Shown: one piece after another, positions 9,534-17,303 of the stretch
Position numbering within the stretch: position 1 is the first letter of the stretch
Layout of the letters: every line of letters starts with the position of its first letter
Source of the DNA: SAR92 clade bacterium
GTDB lineage: Bacteria; Pseudomonadota; Gammaproteobacteria; Pseudomonadales; Porticoccaceae
Direction: 5' to 3'
Assembly: GCA_014381985.1 (NCBI GenBank)
Contig: JACNKP010000030.1
Location: forward strand, 1-63,994
DNA: 63,994 nt
Made by a program: the position numbers and the translations under genes
The notes under the pieces: generated by a model
What the model was told of the DNA's origin: nothing
What the model saw: only the letters and a program-made list of their open reading frames with translations
Database searches by the model: none

Positions 9534-9564
9534 AAAAAAGCCGTCTGATTACGACGGCTTTTTT
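9534..9564. terminator. Strong bidirectional rho-independent terminator
   Basis: Perfect 12-base inverted repeat AAAAAAGCCGTC / GACGGCTTTTTT with a 7-base loop. The flanking A-run and T-run give a terminal U-tract in both directions. It separates the convergent symporter and phosphorylase genes. Confidence 0.93.
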
Positions 9565-9588
9565 GTTTCTGCAGGCCATAGGCTAGGG

Positions 9589-12500
9589 TTATTCCAACCC
9601 AGGCTTAAGCGCTACTTCAATTTTGGTAACTGTGCCTTTTTTGTCAAATATCTGCATCGATACGTCAGGATCAATGCCATTATCTGCAATGGTGCTGCTA
9701 GTCCCATCGGTAAAGCTAAGCTTTATTGACGTCTGCTTAGCCAAACTATAAACAACAGGCACCTGGCAATAGGTAAAACCCAACTGCCCAGCAGACAAGC
9801 CCAGACTCTGTTGATCACCATTGAGATCAAAGTAGACCAAGGTATCGTTGGTCACAAGAAACTCAGACTTCCTAAGAATAAACGGGTTAAAGCGAATACA
9901 ACCAGCCTCGACAATAACGCCTAGCTCCATTAAACGCGTAATCACTTCTTCTTTGACCTGCCCGGTCATACCCGGTTGCTTTGCTCCGGCAAACCCAGGA
10001 GTATGGGAATAAGGATCAGTCGGGAACGCACCATAATCTTTGGGCGTTTTGTTAAACCCAATACCGGCACGAATATCAAAATAACAGTCGGCCAGTTTGC
10101 CGATAATCACTGGGTCTGCGCTTGTCTCTGTGGCGATGCGGAAATTCTCCAACGCTGCCAGCAGTAACTTAGACACCATATGCCAATAAATCGACCCCAA
10201 TCCCTCGTAGGCATACATGCCCCCAGAACGGCCGGTAAAACTGCGATGATTAAACATGTTTTCAAAAATATCTTCGACCAAAGATTGATCCTGCTCAACC
10301 AGTTCTTGATAGCCATTGGTCGCTAGTACCGCAAGCGCCTGCTTAGCACTCTCGACATTATTAAACGCACCATTAAAGTAGTAGCCGCCCTGCTCGTCCA
10401 TCTCGACCAACAACTTATTACCATCAGAGACTAGGCGTTTTAAGAGCACTGACCGTTCAAACTGCTGTTTGGGAATAATATTTTTATCAATAAAGCGGGT
10501 TAATTCACGATCTGGGTACAACAGATAAGAGTTCTGCCGAGCAGTAAATATCTCTGATTTTTTCAGCGCCGTTAGCACTTCCAACGCCTGCTCAGGGTTT
10601 AAATAACCAGAACTGAGCACGGCAACCTGCCCCTCAAGCATCTCATAAAGGTGCGTGACCTCCACCCCCTCATCCGTTGCCGTCATGAGGTTGTAGGCAT
10701 GATACAGGCCATCTTCACGGCGATTAGCCCTAATGGTATGGTCAATATACGCAATGGATGTGCGGCAAAATTTCACAATATCTGAGGTTTTAACCCAGCG
10801 ACGATCACCTGAAAAAGACTGCTGATATATCCCAGAGCGAAAGTCACTCGCCGCCTGGCCTAAGCCATCCAGCACCTGCTTTCGATCAGCATCAGAAAAT
10901 GCTCCTGCCAGTAAATGATGATGATCGTCAAATATGCTGTCAATGGCATACAGTAAATCTGCAATTTCTACTGACAGCTCCACCTGTTCAAATTCAACGG
11001 CTGAAAACAACTCTAATAAATATTGCTGATAACGCCGAGTATAGTAGAGCGTCACCATAGAGAGGCCATAACCAACCAGTGCATTGTTGGCATCATTCCA
11101 CTCAGGCCGCTGAGTGTTCATCCAGATTCCCGCCTCTGGAACAAAATTGGACAATTTGGCTAGCACGGTGGCCAACAGTTTTTCTGTTAAATTAACATAA
11201 TAGACAGAGTCTTCTTGGTTCCATAGCAACCGCCCATCGGAGCCTACCTGGTCCACTCGCTGCTGAATCAGATTGTGTGCGGTGTCATCAAAATCAATGG
11301 TGTTATGAGGGTCTTGAAGCAGATCTTGATAAGACTTAATGCGATAGGGAACATTGGCGTAACAGAATAAATCTGCCGTTAAAAAATCTTTTAACGTACC
11401 CGGATGGTAACTGTGTGATAACTCTAAAAACTTTAGCAGATAGATAATCTGATGATCACCCCAGTAGCCTATGCTAGCCCAAGGGTCTTCAGGCTCGGGA
11501 CTTTCCCAATCGATACCGGCTTTGGTAATGCGGTAGGGGTTATAACCATCCGCAGTAGATGCATTGACGAACTTACAGATCATGCTCTCGACAAAATTAG
11601 GAATCGAGACACTTAAGGCTTCCCAATTTTGAAAAATATCTCGCCAATTGCCTTCAAAATTAAGTAACTGAGATCCGTCCTGTTTCTTCAGCTGAATATT
11701 AAACTTGTTCCAAGGCCGTGAGGGGTCACCATGACGACGACTGAATGAGAGTGGCAAATATTCATAGCAGAGCCGCTGCAGCCCCGCATCTTTCTGCGCC
11801 GCCGCAGCTCTAACTAAGTCACTGTAGTGGATCCGCTGATCAAGGCCTTCAAAAAATCCTTTAAATTGCCCAAAGACCTCGCGATTAGTGCTCTTGGCAA
11901 ACTCAACAAGATCATCTCTTGGGACCCAGTAGTTATCCATAAATAATCCGCCGCGCATCACATTGAACAGCACGTTGGAAAAATGGTGATTGGTACTTAA
12001 GCGATCTTCGGTGACCTGTAAACCGTCAGCAATGCCAACAATCCGAGCAAGATTTTGCGAGCCTGCCGCGATATCACGTTCAATATCGGCACTAATATTT
12101 TGGTTTTTCTTGAGGTAGGACGTTAAATCACGCACCTTGGCGGGCGCCTGATTAACCTCAGCAATAATACTCCAACTACTTTGCTCGTCAGCGGCTAATG
12201 TCATTAGGCCATTAACAAAATAGGCACCCCGTCGACCCCGAATATCGATCTCTTGCTTGAGGGGTAAGCCCTGACGAAACTGATCAAGCTGAAGAGACGA
12301 CACCAGTTTTTTTGAATGTGGCAAACCCTCAGACCACACCGTGGTGGTCGACAAGGCTTCGCTAGGTTCTGCCCGGTCCACCAGTATTGAACTCATGCTA
12401 TAAAAGCCAAGTCCAGTGTCTTGGTCTAACTCATTTTTCTTGTAAGCATCAACTAGGCAGCTCAGACCATTCTGAACACCAGAATCAACACCATAGGGGA

Positions 12501-13053
12501 GCAGATTTTCAATACCATCTAAAATTTCTACCGTGACTGACGCCGAACTATGATTAACCAGCGTCGCCGTTTTAACAAACCCAAATTTTTCCGACGTGCG
12601 CCAAACATAACGAAACGTCAATGATAAATCGTGATTGGTTTCTTCAAAAATGAGCTTGTCGCCGAACACGTTTTTGTACAGATTGCGGGTCAACCGATAG
12701 ACCCCATCGTAATTTTTAGAAAAAGGTTCCCAGAGTGATGTTTTGTCTTCAACCGTCACTAATGCCAAGGTTCGACTACCCGTATGGGTGGACCCATCAG
12801 TGATCTTGTCGTCTGAGTAATAAGGAAACAGCGCGCTCTCTGAATTGATTCTGCCCGCAGACAGGCCGCCAAGACTAGAAATAAACATCCAATGATTAGA
12901 ATCACTCACAACACTGATGAAAAAGTCGCTCATCTGGTCATAGTTACCAATTTGATAGAAAGTTTCGCCGTGCAGGTCCACGTATTTGCCTGTCACATCG
13001 TGCTGATCTTTCTGCCGGCATTGGTTTCCGATGTATATTTTTCTTTCAGCCAT
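9589..13053 (-). CDS. GH94/GH149-type phosphorylase, probable beta-1,3-oligoglucan phosphorylase
   Basis: A 1154-residue cytoplasmic protein (no signal peptide). It resembles the inverting phosphorylases of the GH94/GH149/GH161 group: an N-terminal beta-sandwich region (LTFRYVWRTSEKFGFVKTATLVNHS), then an (alpha/alpha)6 barrel containing LNFEGNWRDIFQNWEAL, and GMYAYEGLGSIYWHMVSKLL further on. Cellobiose phosphorylases of GH94 are about 800 residues. The extra length fits GH149, whose characterised members split beta-1,3-glucan oligosaccharides with phosphate to glucose-1-phosphate. This matches the GH17 neighbour. The exact family (149 or 161) needs a profile search. The start shown lacks a clear Shine-Dalgarno sequence. 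Confidence 0.82.
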   Translation of the reverse strand: MAERKIYIGNQCRQKDQHDVTGKYVDLHGETFYQIGNYDQMSDFFISVVSDSNHWMFISSLGGLSAGRINSESALFPYYSDDKITDGSTHTGSRTLALVTVEDKTSLWEPFSKNYDGVYRLTRNLYKNVFGDKLIFEETNHDLSLTFRYVWRTSEKFGFVKTATLVNHSSASVTVEILDGIENLLPYGVDSGVQNGLSCLVDAYKKNELDQDTGLGFYSMSSILVDRAEPSEALSTTTVWSEGLPHSKKLVSSLQLDQFRQGLPLKQEIDIRGRRGAYFVNGLMTLAADEQSSWSIIAEVNQAPAKVRDLTSYLKKNQNISADIERDIAAGSQNLARIVGIADGLQVTEDRLSTNHHFSNVLFNVMRGGLFMDNYWVPRDDLVEFAKSTNREVFGQFKGFFEGLDQRIHYSDLVRAAAAQKDAGLQRLCYEYLPLSFSRRHGDPSRPWNKFNIQLKKQDGSQLLNFEGNWRDIFQNWEALSVSIPNFVESMICKFVNASTADGYNPYRITKAGIDWESPEPEDPWASIGYWGDHQIIYLLKFLELSHSYHPGTLKDFLTADLFCYANVPYRIKSYQDLLQDPHNTIDFDDTAHNLIQQRVDQVGSDGRLLWNQEDSVYYVNLTEKLLATVLAKLSNFVPEAGIWMNTQRPEWNDANNALVGYGLSMVTLYYTRRYQQYLLELFSAVEFEQVELSVEIADLLYAIDSIFDDHHHLLAGAFSDADRKQVLDGLGQAASDFRSGIYQQSFSGDRRWVKTSDIVKFCRTSIAYIDHTIRANRREDGLYHAYNLMTATDEGVEVTHLYEMLEGQVAVLSSGYLNPEQALEVLTALKKSEIFTARQNSYLLYPDRELTRFIDKNIIPKQQFERSVLLKRLVSDGNKLLVEMDEQGGYYFNGAFNNVESAKQALAVLATNGYQELVEQDQSLVEDIFENMFNHRSFTGRSGGMYAYEGLGSIYWHMVSKLLLAALENFRIATETSADPVIIGKLADCYFDIRAGIGFNKTPKDYGAFPTDPYSHTPGFAGAKQPGMTGQVKEEVITRLMELGVIVEAGCIRFNPFILRKSEFLVTNDTLVYFDLNGDQQSLGLSAGQLGFTYCQVPVVYSLAKQTSIKLSFTDGTSSTIADNGIDPDVSMQIFDKKGTVTKIEVALKPGLE

Positions 13054-13376
13054 GTCTATCCATGTTTATCTAGTGAATTCCGCCGCTCTTAACGACTAAT
13101 AACTGTATTCTGCCACCACGCTACCTAGACCTCCACTCCCTAGCTAGAACCCCGCAAAGCGGCCTGTATGCTAAGCCCGCAAGTGCTATTTCGCAACTCA
13201 AAAGACATCAGAATGAGTTAACAGGCGGCATAGCTGGGACAAAATGGCCTGCTTATATTCAATCAACAGTGGGTAGGCCAATAGTGAGCGTATCACGTAT
13301 TAGACCAGGCTCTAAAAGCAGCATTTTTCCGCAGACCTTTCAAAGCCTGCACTTTTTTGTGTTTAAACCTTGCTCT

Positions 13377-13392
13377 ATACCATATATGGTAT
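13377..13392. promoter_or_regulatory. Perfect 16-bp palindrome, candidate operator
   Basis: ATACCATATATGGTAT is its own reverse complement. It lies in the 750-base gap between the phosphorylase start (13053) and the hydroxyacid dehydrogenase (13803), about 75 bases before a small ORF at 13469. It has the size of a GntR- or LacI-type dimer site. No regulator gene is adjacent. Confidence 0.4.
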
Positions 13393-13468
13393 TTTTATAA
13401 TAAATATTATTCATTATTTATATACATGCAGCGTCGCTACAATGATCGCGACATAACAGAGGTGCACC

Positions 13469-13618
13469 ATGCTATATGTTTTGCTTTTAATCATGATTTC
13501 TTTAAACGGAATAGCCGTAAATGACATGGACCTGGGTCGACGAATGCCGCTCATTAGCGACACGGTGGGTACCAAACAGAAATCTAGTACCCCACAAAAT
13601 GGCGCTAATGCCGCCTAG
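13469..13618 (+). CDS. Hypothetical 49-residue peptide with hydrophobic N-terminus
   Basis: Small ORF starting ATG, with AGAGGT 5-6 bases upstream and a TAG stop at 13616-13618. The first 15 residues (LYVLLLIMISLNGIAV) are hydrophobic and could be a signal or membrane anchor. The rest is short and polar. No family is recognised. It stands alone in the gap before the dehydrogenase gene, downstream of the 16-bp palindrome. The ribosome-binding site and hydrophobic start argue for expression, the short length against. The remaining intergenic sequence (13093-13376 and 13619-13802) shows no other feature. Confidence 0.35.
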   Translation: MLYVLLLIMISLNGIAVNDMDLGRRMPLISDTVGTKQKSSTPQNGANAA

Positions 13619-13802
13619 TTTTTTGCGCAATTGAAAAAGCATTTCACCCTGCACCATAAAGTTAACTTTCCCATTTGATCGTTGTCACCAGACTTCTCAA
13701 CCTCGACACATCTATAGTTATATACTAAGTGATTCGACATACCGTACCTCTCTCGGGTACATTTCATTTTTAATGATAATTATCTGAACCACGGGTCTGT
13801 TT

Positions 13803-14945
13803 ATGCAACATCAAATTTTCAAAGTGCTAATTATTAGCTTTTTAGTCTGTACGGGATTTTTCACTGCACATGCTAAAGATGCCCCCAAACCAATCCTGAG
13901 TGATCTGCAAATCACTCAGCTAGGATATAAAGAGGCGTCTACGTTACCGTCGGAATTAAAAGGGCATCGACCTCTAAATCGAGTTCTAGTAAATTTTGTT
14001 GGTGTAGATGAGATTAAACTTTTGCAGTCGATCGCGCCTGATATTGAGTTCGTTTCAATTGAGGCTATGGGTGAGTCAGGTAACAAGATATCTGGTGACT
14101 TTGATGCCATCGTCCTTAGTTGTGGTGCACCAGCCTCTCTTAAGCACGTAACCGATGTGGCATGGGTGCATAGCTTTGCAGCGGGTGTGGAAGACTGTCT
14201 CTCACATCCCACTTTGATTGCGTTAAACGGCAATTACATATTAACCAATGGGCGCGGCACTGCTGCGGCAACCATTGCTGAGCATGTTATTGCTATGACG
14301 ATGTCTTTTTCCAGAGGTCTGCATATATTTCGAGATTCTCAATCCAATGCTTCTTGGGATCGACAGTTGATTTATGGGACCACCTTAACGACTACCGTCA
14401 ATGGCAAAACTATGTTGATCTTAGGTTTAGGCTCGATTGGTAAAGAAGTAGCGCGACGCGCAAAAGCATTAGGCATGAGAGTTACTGCCACACGTAATAG
14501 TAGTCGTGAAGGTCCTGATTATATCGATTATGTTGGCCTCGCCGATGAAACTCTAGCGCTTGTAAAAGAAGCTGATGTGGTGGTAAATACGTTGCCTGCT
14601 ACTCCTTCAACCAAAGGGTTTTTAGACGGTAAATTTTTCAAAGCAATGAAGAGCTCAGCATTGTTAGTTTCCGTTGGCCGTGGTGCGACGACCAACACAG
14701 ACGACTTGATTGCAGCGCTGCAAGCTGGTGAGTTGCGGGGCGCTGCTTTAGATGTGACCGATCCTGAACCACTGCCAACTGATCACCCTTTGTGGAAGCA
14801 AAAAAACGTAATCATCACTCCGCATATCGCGGGCACCGGAAGTGGCTCCATCGATGGAGCGTTTAAGTTGATGCTAGAAAACCTTCGACGTTATCAATCT
14901 GATGAACCGCTACTTAATACAGTAAATAAAGAAGCAGGATATTAA
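13803..14945 (+). CDS. D-2-hydroxyacid dehydrogenase family protein with signal peptide
   Basis: A 380-residue member of the D-isomer-specific 2-hydroxyacid dehydrogenases. The NAD-binding motif is ILGLGSIGKEVA and the catalytic triad is represented by Arg in SVGRGA, Glu in the DVTDPEPLP region and His in TPHIAGTG. The family is normally cytoplasmic, but here the N-terminus is a convincing Sec signal (LIISFLVCTGFFTAHA followed by KDAP). If exported, the enzyme would sit in the periplasm, where NAD is scarce. It may therefore be retained as a membrane-tethered enzyme or have a different role. An SSS symporter follows after 550 bases on the same strand. The substrate is unknown. Confidence 0.83.
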   Translation: MQHQIFKVLIISFLVCTGFFTAHAKDAPKPILSDLQITQLGYKEASTLPSELKGHRPLNRVLVNFVGVDEIKLLQSIAPDIEFVSIEAMGESGNKISGDFDAIVLSCGAPASLKHVTDVAWVHSFAAGVEDCLSHPTLIALNGNYILTNGRGTAAATIAEHVIAMTMSFSRGLHIFRDSQSNASWDRQLIYGTTLTTTVNGKTMLILGLGSIGKEVARRAKALGMRVTATRNSSREGPDYIDYVGLADETLALVKEADVVVNTLPATPSTKGFLDGKFFKAMKSSALLVSVGRGATTNTDDLIAALQAGELRGAALDVTDPEPLPTDHPLWKQKNVIITPHIAGTGSGSIDGAFKLMLENLRRYQSDEPLLNTVNKEAGY

Positions 14946-15008
14946 TCCTTATTGAAGCAGCCTTTGGTTAAGCAACTGGAGCATATCGCCAGCAGGTGTT
15001 TGCACTTG

Positions 15009-15368
15009 TTAAAAAATTAGATAATAAAAATAGATGCCCCAGCTAAAACACATCAACAACGCAGTAATAGTCACCGTAATCCCGACACAGGTTTGATTGT
15101 TCACTCTTGGATTTAAAGATCTAGGATTGCTGTTAGTTTTTTCGGTCCAAGCTTTGGGGTACAGGTGCAAGGTGCCTATATAGATAATCAAATAGACATT
15201 GATTAACGTCAAGACGACACTCGTATACAGTAAGGTTTGCATAACAGCTCCATAGGCAATGTCGAAGAAATTTAGGCCATACGATAACCCAAAAGTGACT
15301 ATATAACCCTGAAACACATCACAAAAATAACAACAGTGAGGCACCTGCCCAACCAACGCCGAACGCAT
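15009..15368 (-). CDS. Hypothetical small membrane protein
   Basis: A 119-residue ORF with two or three hydrophobic stretches: YIVTFGLSYGLNFFDIAYGAV, LLYTSVVLTLINVYLIIYIG and a C-terminal VTITALLMCFSWGIYFYYLI. AGAGAG lies four to five bases before the ATG. It resembles no family I know. It is antisense to its neighbours and stands between the hydroxyacid dehydrogenase and the symporter. The consistent membrane topology and the ribosome-binding site make it plausible, but it could still be a chance ORF. Confidence 0.4.
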   Translation of the reverse strand: MRSALVGQVPHCCYFCDVFQGYIVTFGLSYGLNFFDIAYGAVMQTLLYTSVVLTLINVYLIIYIGTLHLYPKAWTEKTNSNPRSLNPRVNNQTCVGITVTITALLMCFSWGIYFYYLIF

Positions 15369-15500
15369 AAAACTCTCTGAAAAAGACGAACTAGTAACGC
15401 TGTTGACAGTGAACTAGCTTCTTGCAAAACTAGCACTGACACCACCGCAGTTAAGCGTTAGCACGCATCGGGTGTACTAAGCTTACTACGGAGAGCCGTC

Positions 15501-17258
15501 TTGGACATTTATACCCTTACCATAGCCATGAGTGTGATTATTTTTATCGCTGTTGGCGTATATGCTGGGCGCAGCGTCAAGAAGCTAGATGATTATTTTG
15601 TCGCCGGTCGGCGCGCACCCACCTTGCTGATTGTTGGCACATTGGTCGCTAGCGTTTTCAGCACCTCAATTTTTCTTGGCGAAGCTGGATTTACCTATGA
15701 CGGTCAATTAGGCCCCTACATATTAATGCCAGGAATCGCCGTGATTGGTTATGTTTATGGGGCGCTTTTTTTTGGCACTTTTCTACGCCGCAGTCGCGCA
15801 ACGACCGTGGCTGACTTCTTTGGTCAGAGGTTTAATAGTCATCGGGTTCAACAGGCAGCAGGTATGACAATTATTGTTGGGCTAGGCGGTTACCTGCTTG
15901 TAGTCACGCAGGGTGCGGCTATCTTATTATCTGAACTAACCGGTCTGGGTTATTTCGAAGGCATAGTGCTGGCCTGGCTCAGTTATACCCTGTTCACCAT
16001 GTACTCCGGTTCCAAGGGCGTAATCATTACCGATACTTTAATGTTTCTGTTGTTTTGCTTCGCCACTGTATTTTTTGTATTCTACGTTGTCGAAGGAATG
16101 GGCGGTGTTGCAAAAGCCGTTGAAGACTTAACCCTGATCAAGAGCAAACCTGATATTACTGCCTGGCATGGCACCGTTGGCGCCGGCACTGAATGGCCGA
16201 CCCCGAGGGATTATCTCATTTGGACTTTAATCGTAGATATGTCCTGGGGCTTTGTTTATGCCGTGGGTCCTTGGCAATCGAGCCGGCACTTGATGGCGCG
16301 AGACGAACATGTCGTTATCCGCGCATCGGTCTATGCCTGTATCGCTGTGGCACTAATGCAGATACTTATTTACGGTGCAGGCGGATTTATCAACCTAGCT
16401 AACCCGAATATTTCGCCATCTGAAACCGTGATGATTTGGGCCGCCAAGAACCTGGTACCGACCTTTCTAGGAGCACTTTTACTGGCTGGAATTATGGCGG
16501 CCGCCCTGTCTTCCGCATCAACCTTTTTATCTCTGATCGGCTTTAGTGTCAGCAATGACATTGTGGTGCGTAAGCAAGCATTAACCCTTAGAGCTTCTCG
16601 CATTGCCATGTTTGCCACCGGTGCGGCTGTACTGGTGCTGTGCTTTATTTTTCCGCCTAATGTATTTTGGCTCATGATGTTCATCGGTACCGTGTTCGCG
16701 TCGTCCTGGGGCCCGGTTGGCTTCATGAGTATCTGGAGTAAATCCATTACAGCTAGTGCTGCTTTTTGGGGAATTGTGAGCGGGTTTTTTGGCAACGTGA
16801 TACCCGCGTCACTCGAATACATGGGGCTAATAAACCTGCCTAGCTATTTTAATCCGGCCTTGATCGGCGCAAGTATTAGCCTCATAACGATTATCTGTAT
16901 ATCCAAAAGAGGTAATGTCACCACGCAAGAGGCAGAGTACCGAGAGAACCTTCACCGCACACCAGATGTCGATTATGATCTACAAAAAACCAAAACGACC
17001 ATGTGGGCTCCGGCATTCTTAGTTATCTATGGCTGTGTGATGCCACTGTTATTGATAAAGTATTATGTCATCCCCTATCAAACAGCCCTTGGGCAACTCC
17101 TGCCGGATGGCACCGTGGATTTATCGACGGGGGAGTCTATCTTGGCCATGCTAACCGCGCCGGTCTACATTATTCTTGCCCTTATCGTCGCCAAGGTAGT
17201 CTGGGCTAGATACAGCCGCCCGCCCGCAGAAGATCACGCAAAACCACTGCCGTCTTAA
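15501..17258 (+). CDS. Sodium:solute symporter (SSS family)
   Basis: A 585-residue inner-membrane transporter with about 13-14 hydrophobic segments. The start region KKLDDYFVAGRRAPTLLIVGT and the following VASVFSTSIFLGEAGFTYDGQLG match the first two helices of the SSS family (PutP/SGLT fold). The TTG start is supported by GGAGA eight bases upstream. The substrate is unknown. SSS members carry sugars, amino acids, carboxylates or vitamins with Na+. Since it follows a 2-hydroxyacid dehydrogenase on the same strand, an organic acid is a reasonable guess. It converges with the CotH gene 45 bases downstream. Confidence 0.9.
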   Translation: MDIYTLTIAMSVIIFIAVGVYAGRSVKKLDDYFVAGRRAPTLLIVGTLVASVFSTSIFLGEAGFTYDGQLGPYILMPGIAVIGYVYGALFFGTFLRRSRATTVADFFGQRFNSHRVQQAAGMTIIVGLGGYLLVVTQGAAILLSELTGLGYFEGIVLAWLSYTLFTMYSGSKGVIITDTLMFLLFCFATVFFVFYVVEGMGGVAKAVEDLTLIKSKPDITAWHGTVGAGTEWPTPRDYLIWTLIVDMSWGFVYAVGPWQSSRHLMARDEHVVIRASVYACIAVALMQILIYGAGGFINLANPNISPSETVMIWAAKNLVPTFLGALLLAGIMAAALSSASTFLSLIGFSVSNDIVVRKQALTLRASRIAMFATGAAVLVLCFIFPPNVFWLMMFIGTVFASSWGPVGFMSIWSKSITASAAFWGIVSGFFGNVIPASLEYMGLINLPSYFNPALIGASISLITIICISKRGNVTTQEAEYRENLHRTPDVDYDLQKTKTTMWAPAFLVIYGCVMPLLLIKYYVIPYQTALGQLLPDGTVDLSTGESILAMLTAPVYIILALIVAKVVWARYSRPPAEDHAKPLPS

Positions 17259-17303
17259 CCTCAGGATGAAGGGGCAGTGTTGGCACAACCATTCCAACGC
17301 AGA

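Noticed and set aside
16370-16822. 150-codon frame antisense to the SSS symporter
   Set aside because: It mirrors transmembrane codons of the real gene and shows no start signal or recognisable motif.
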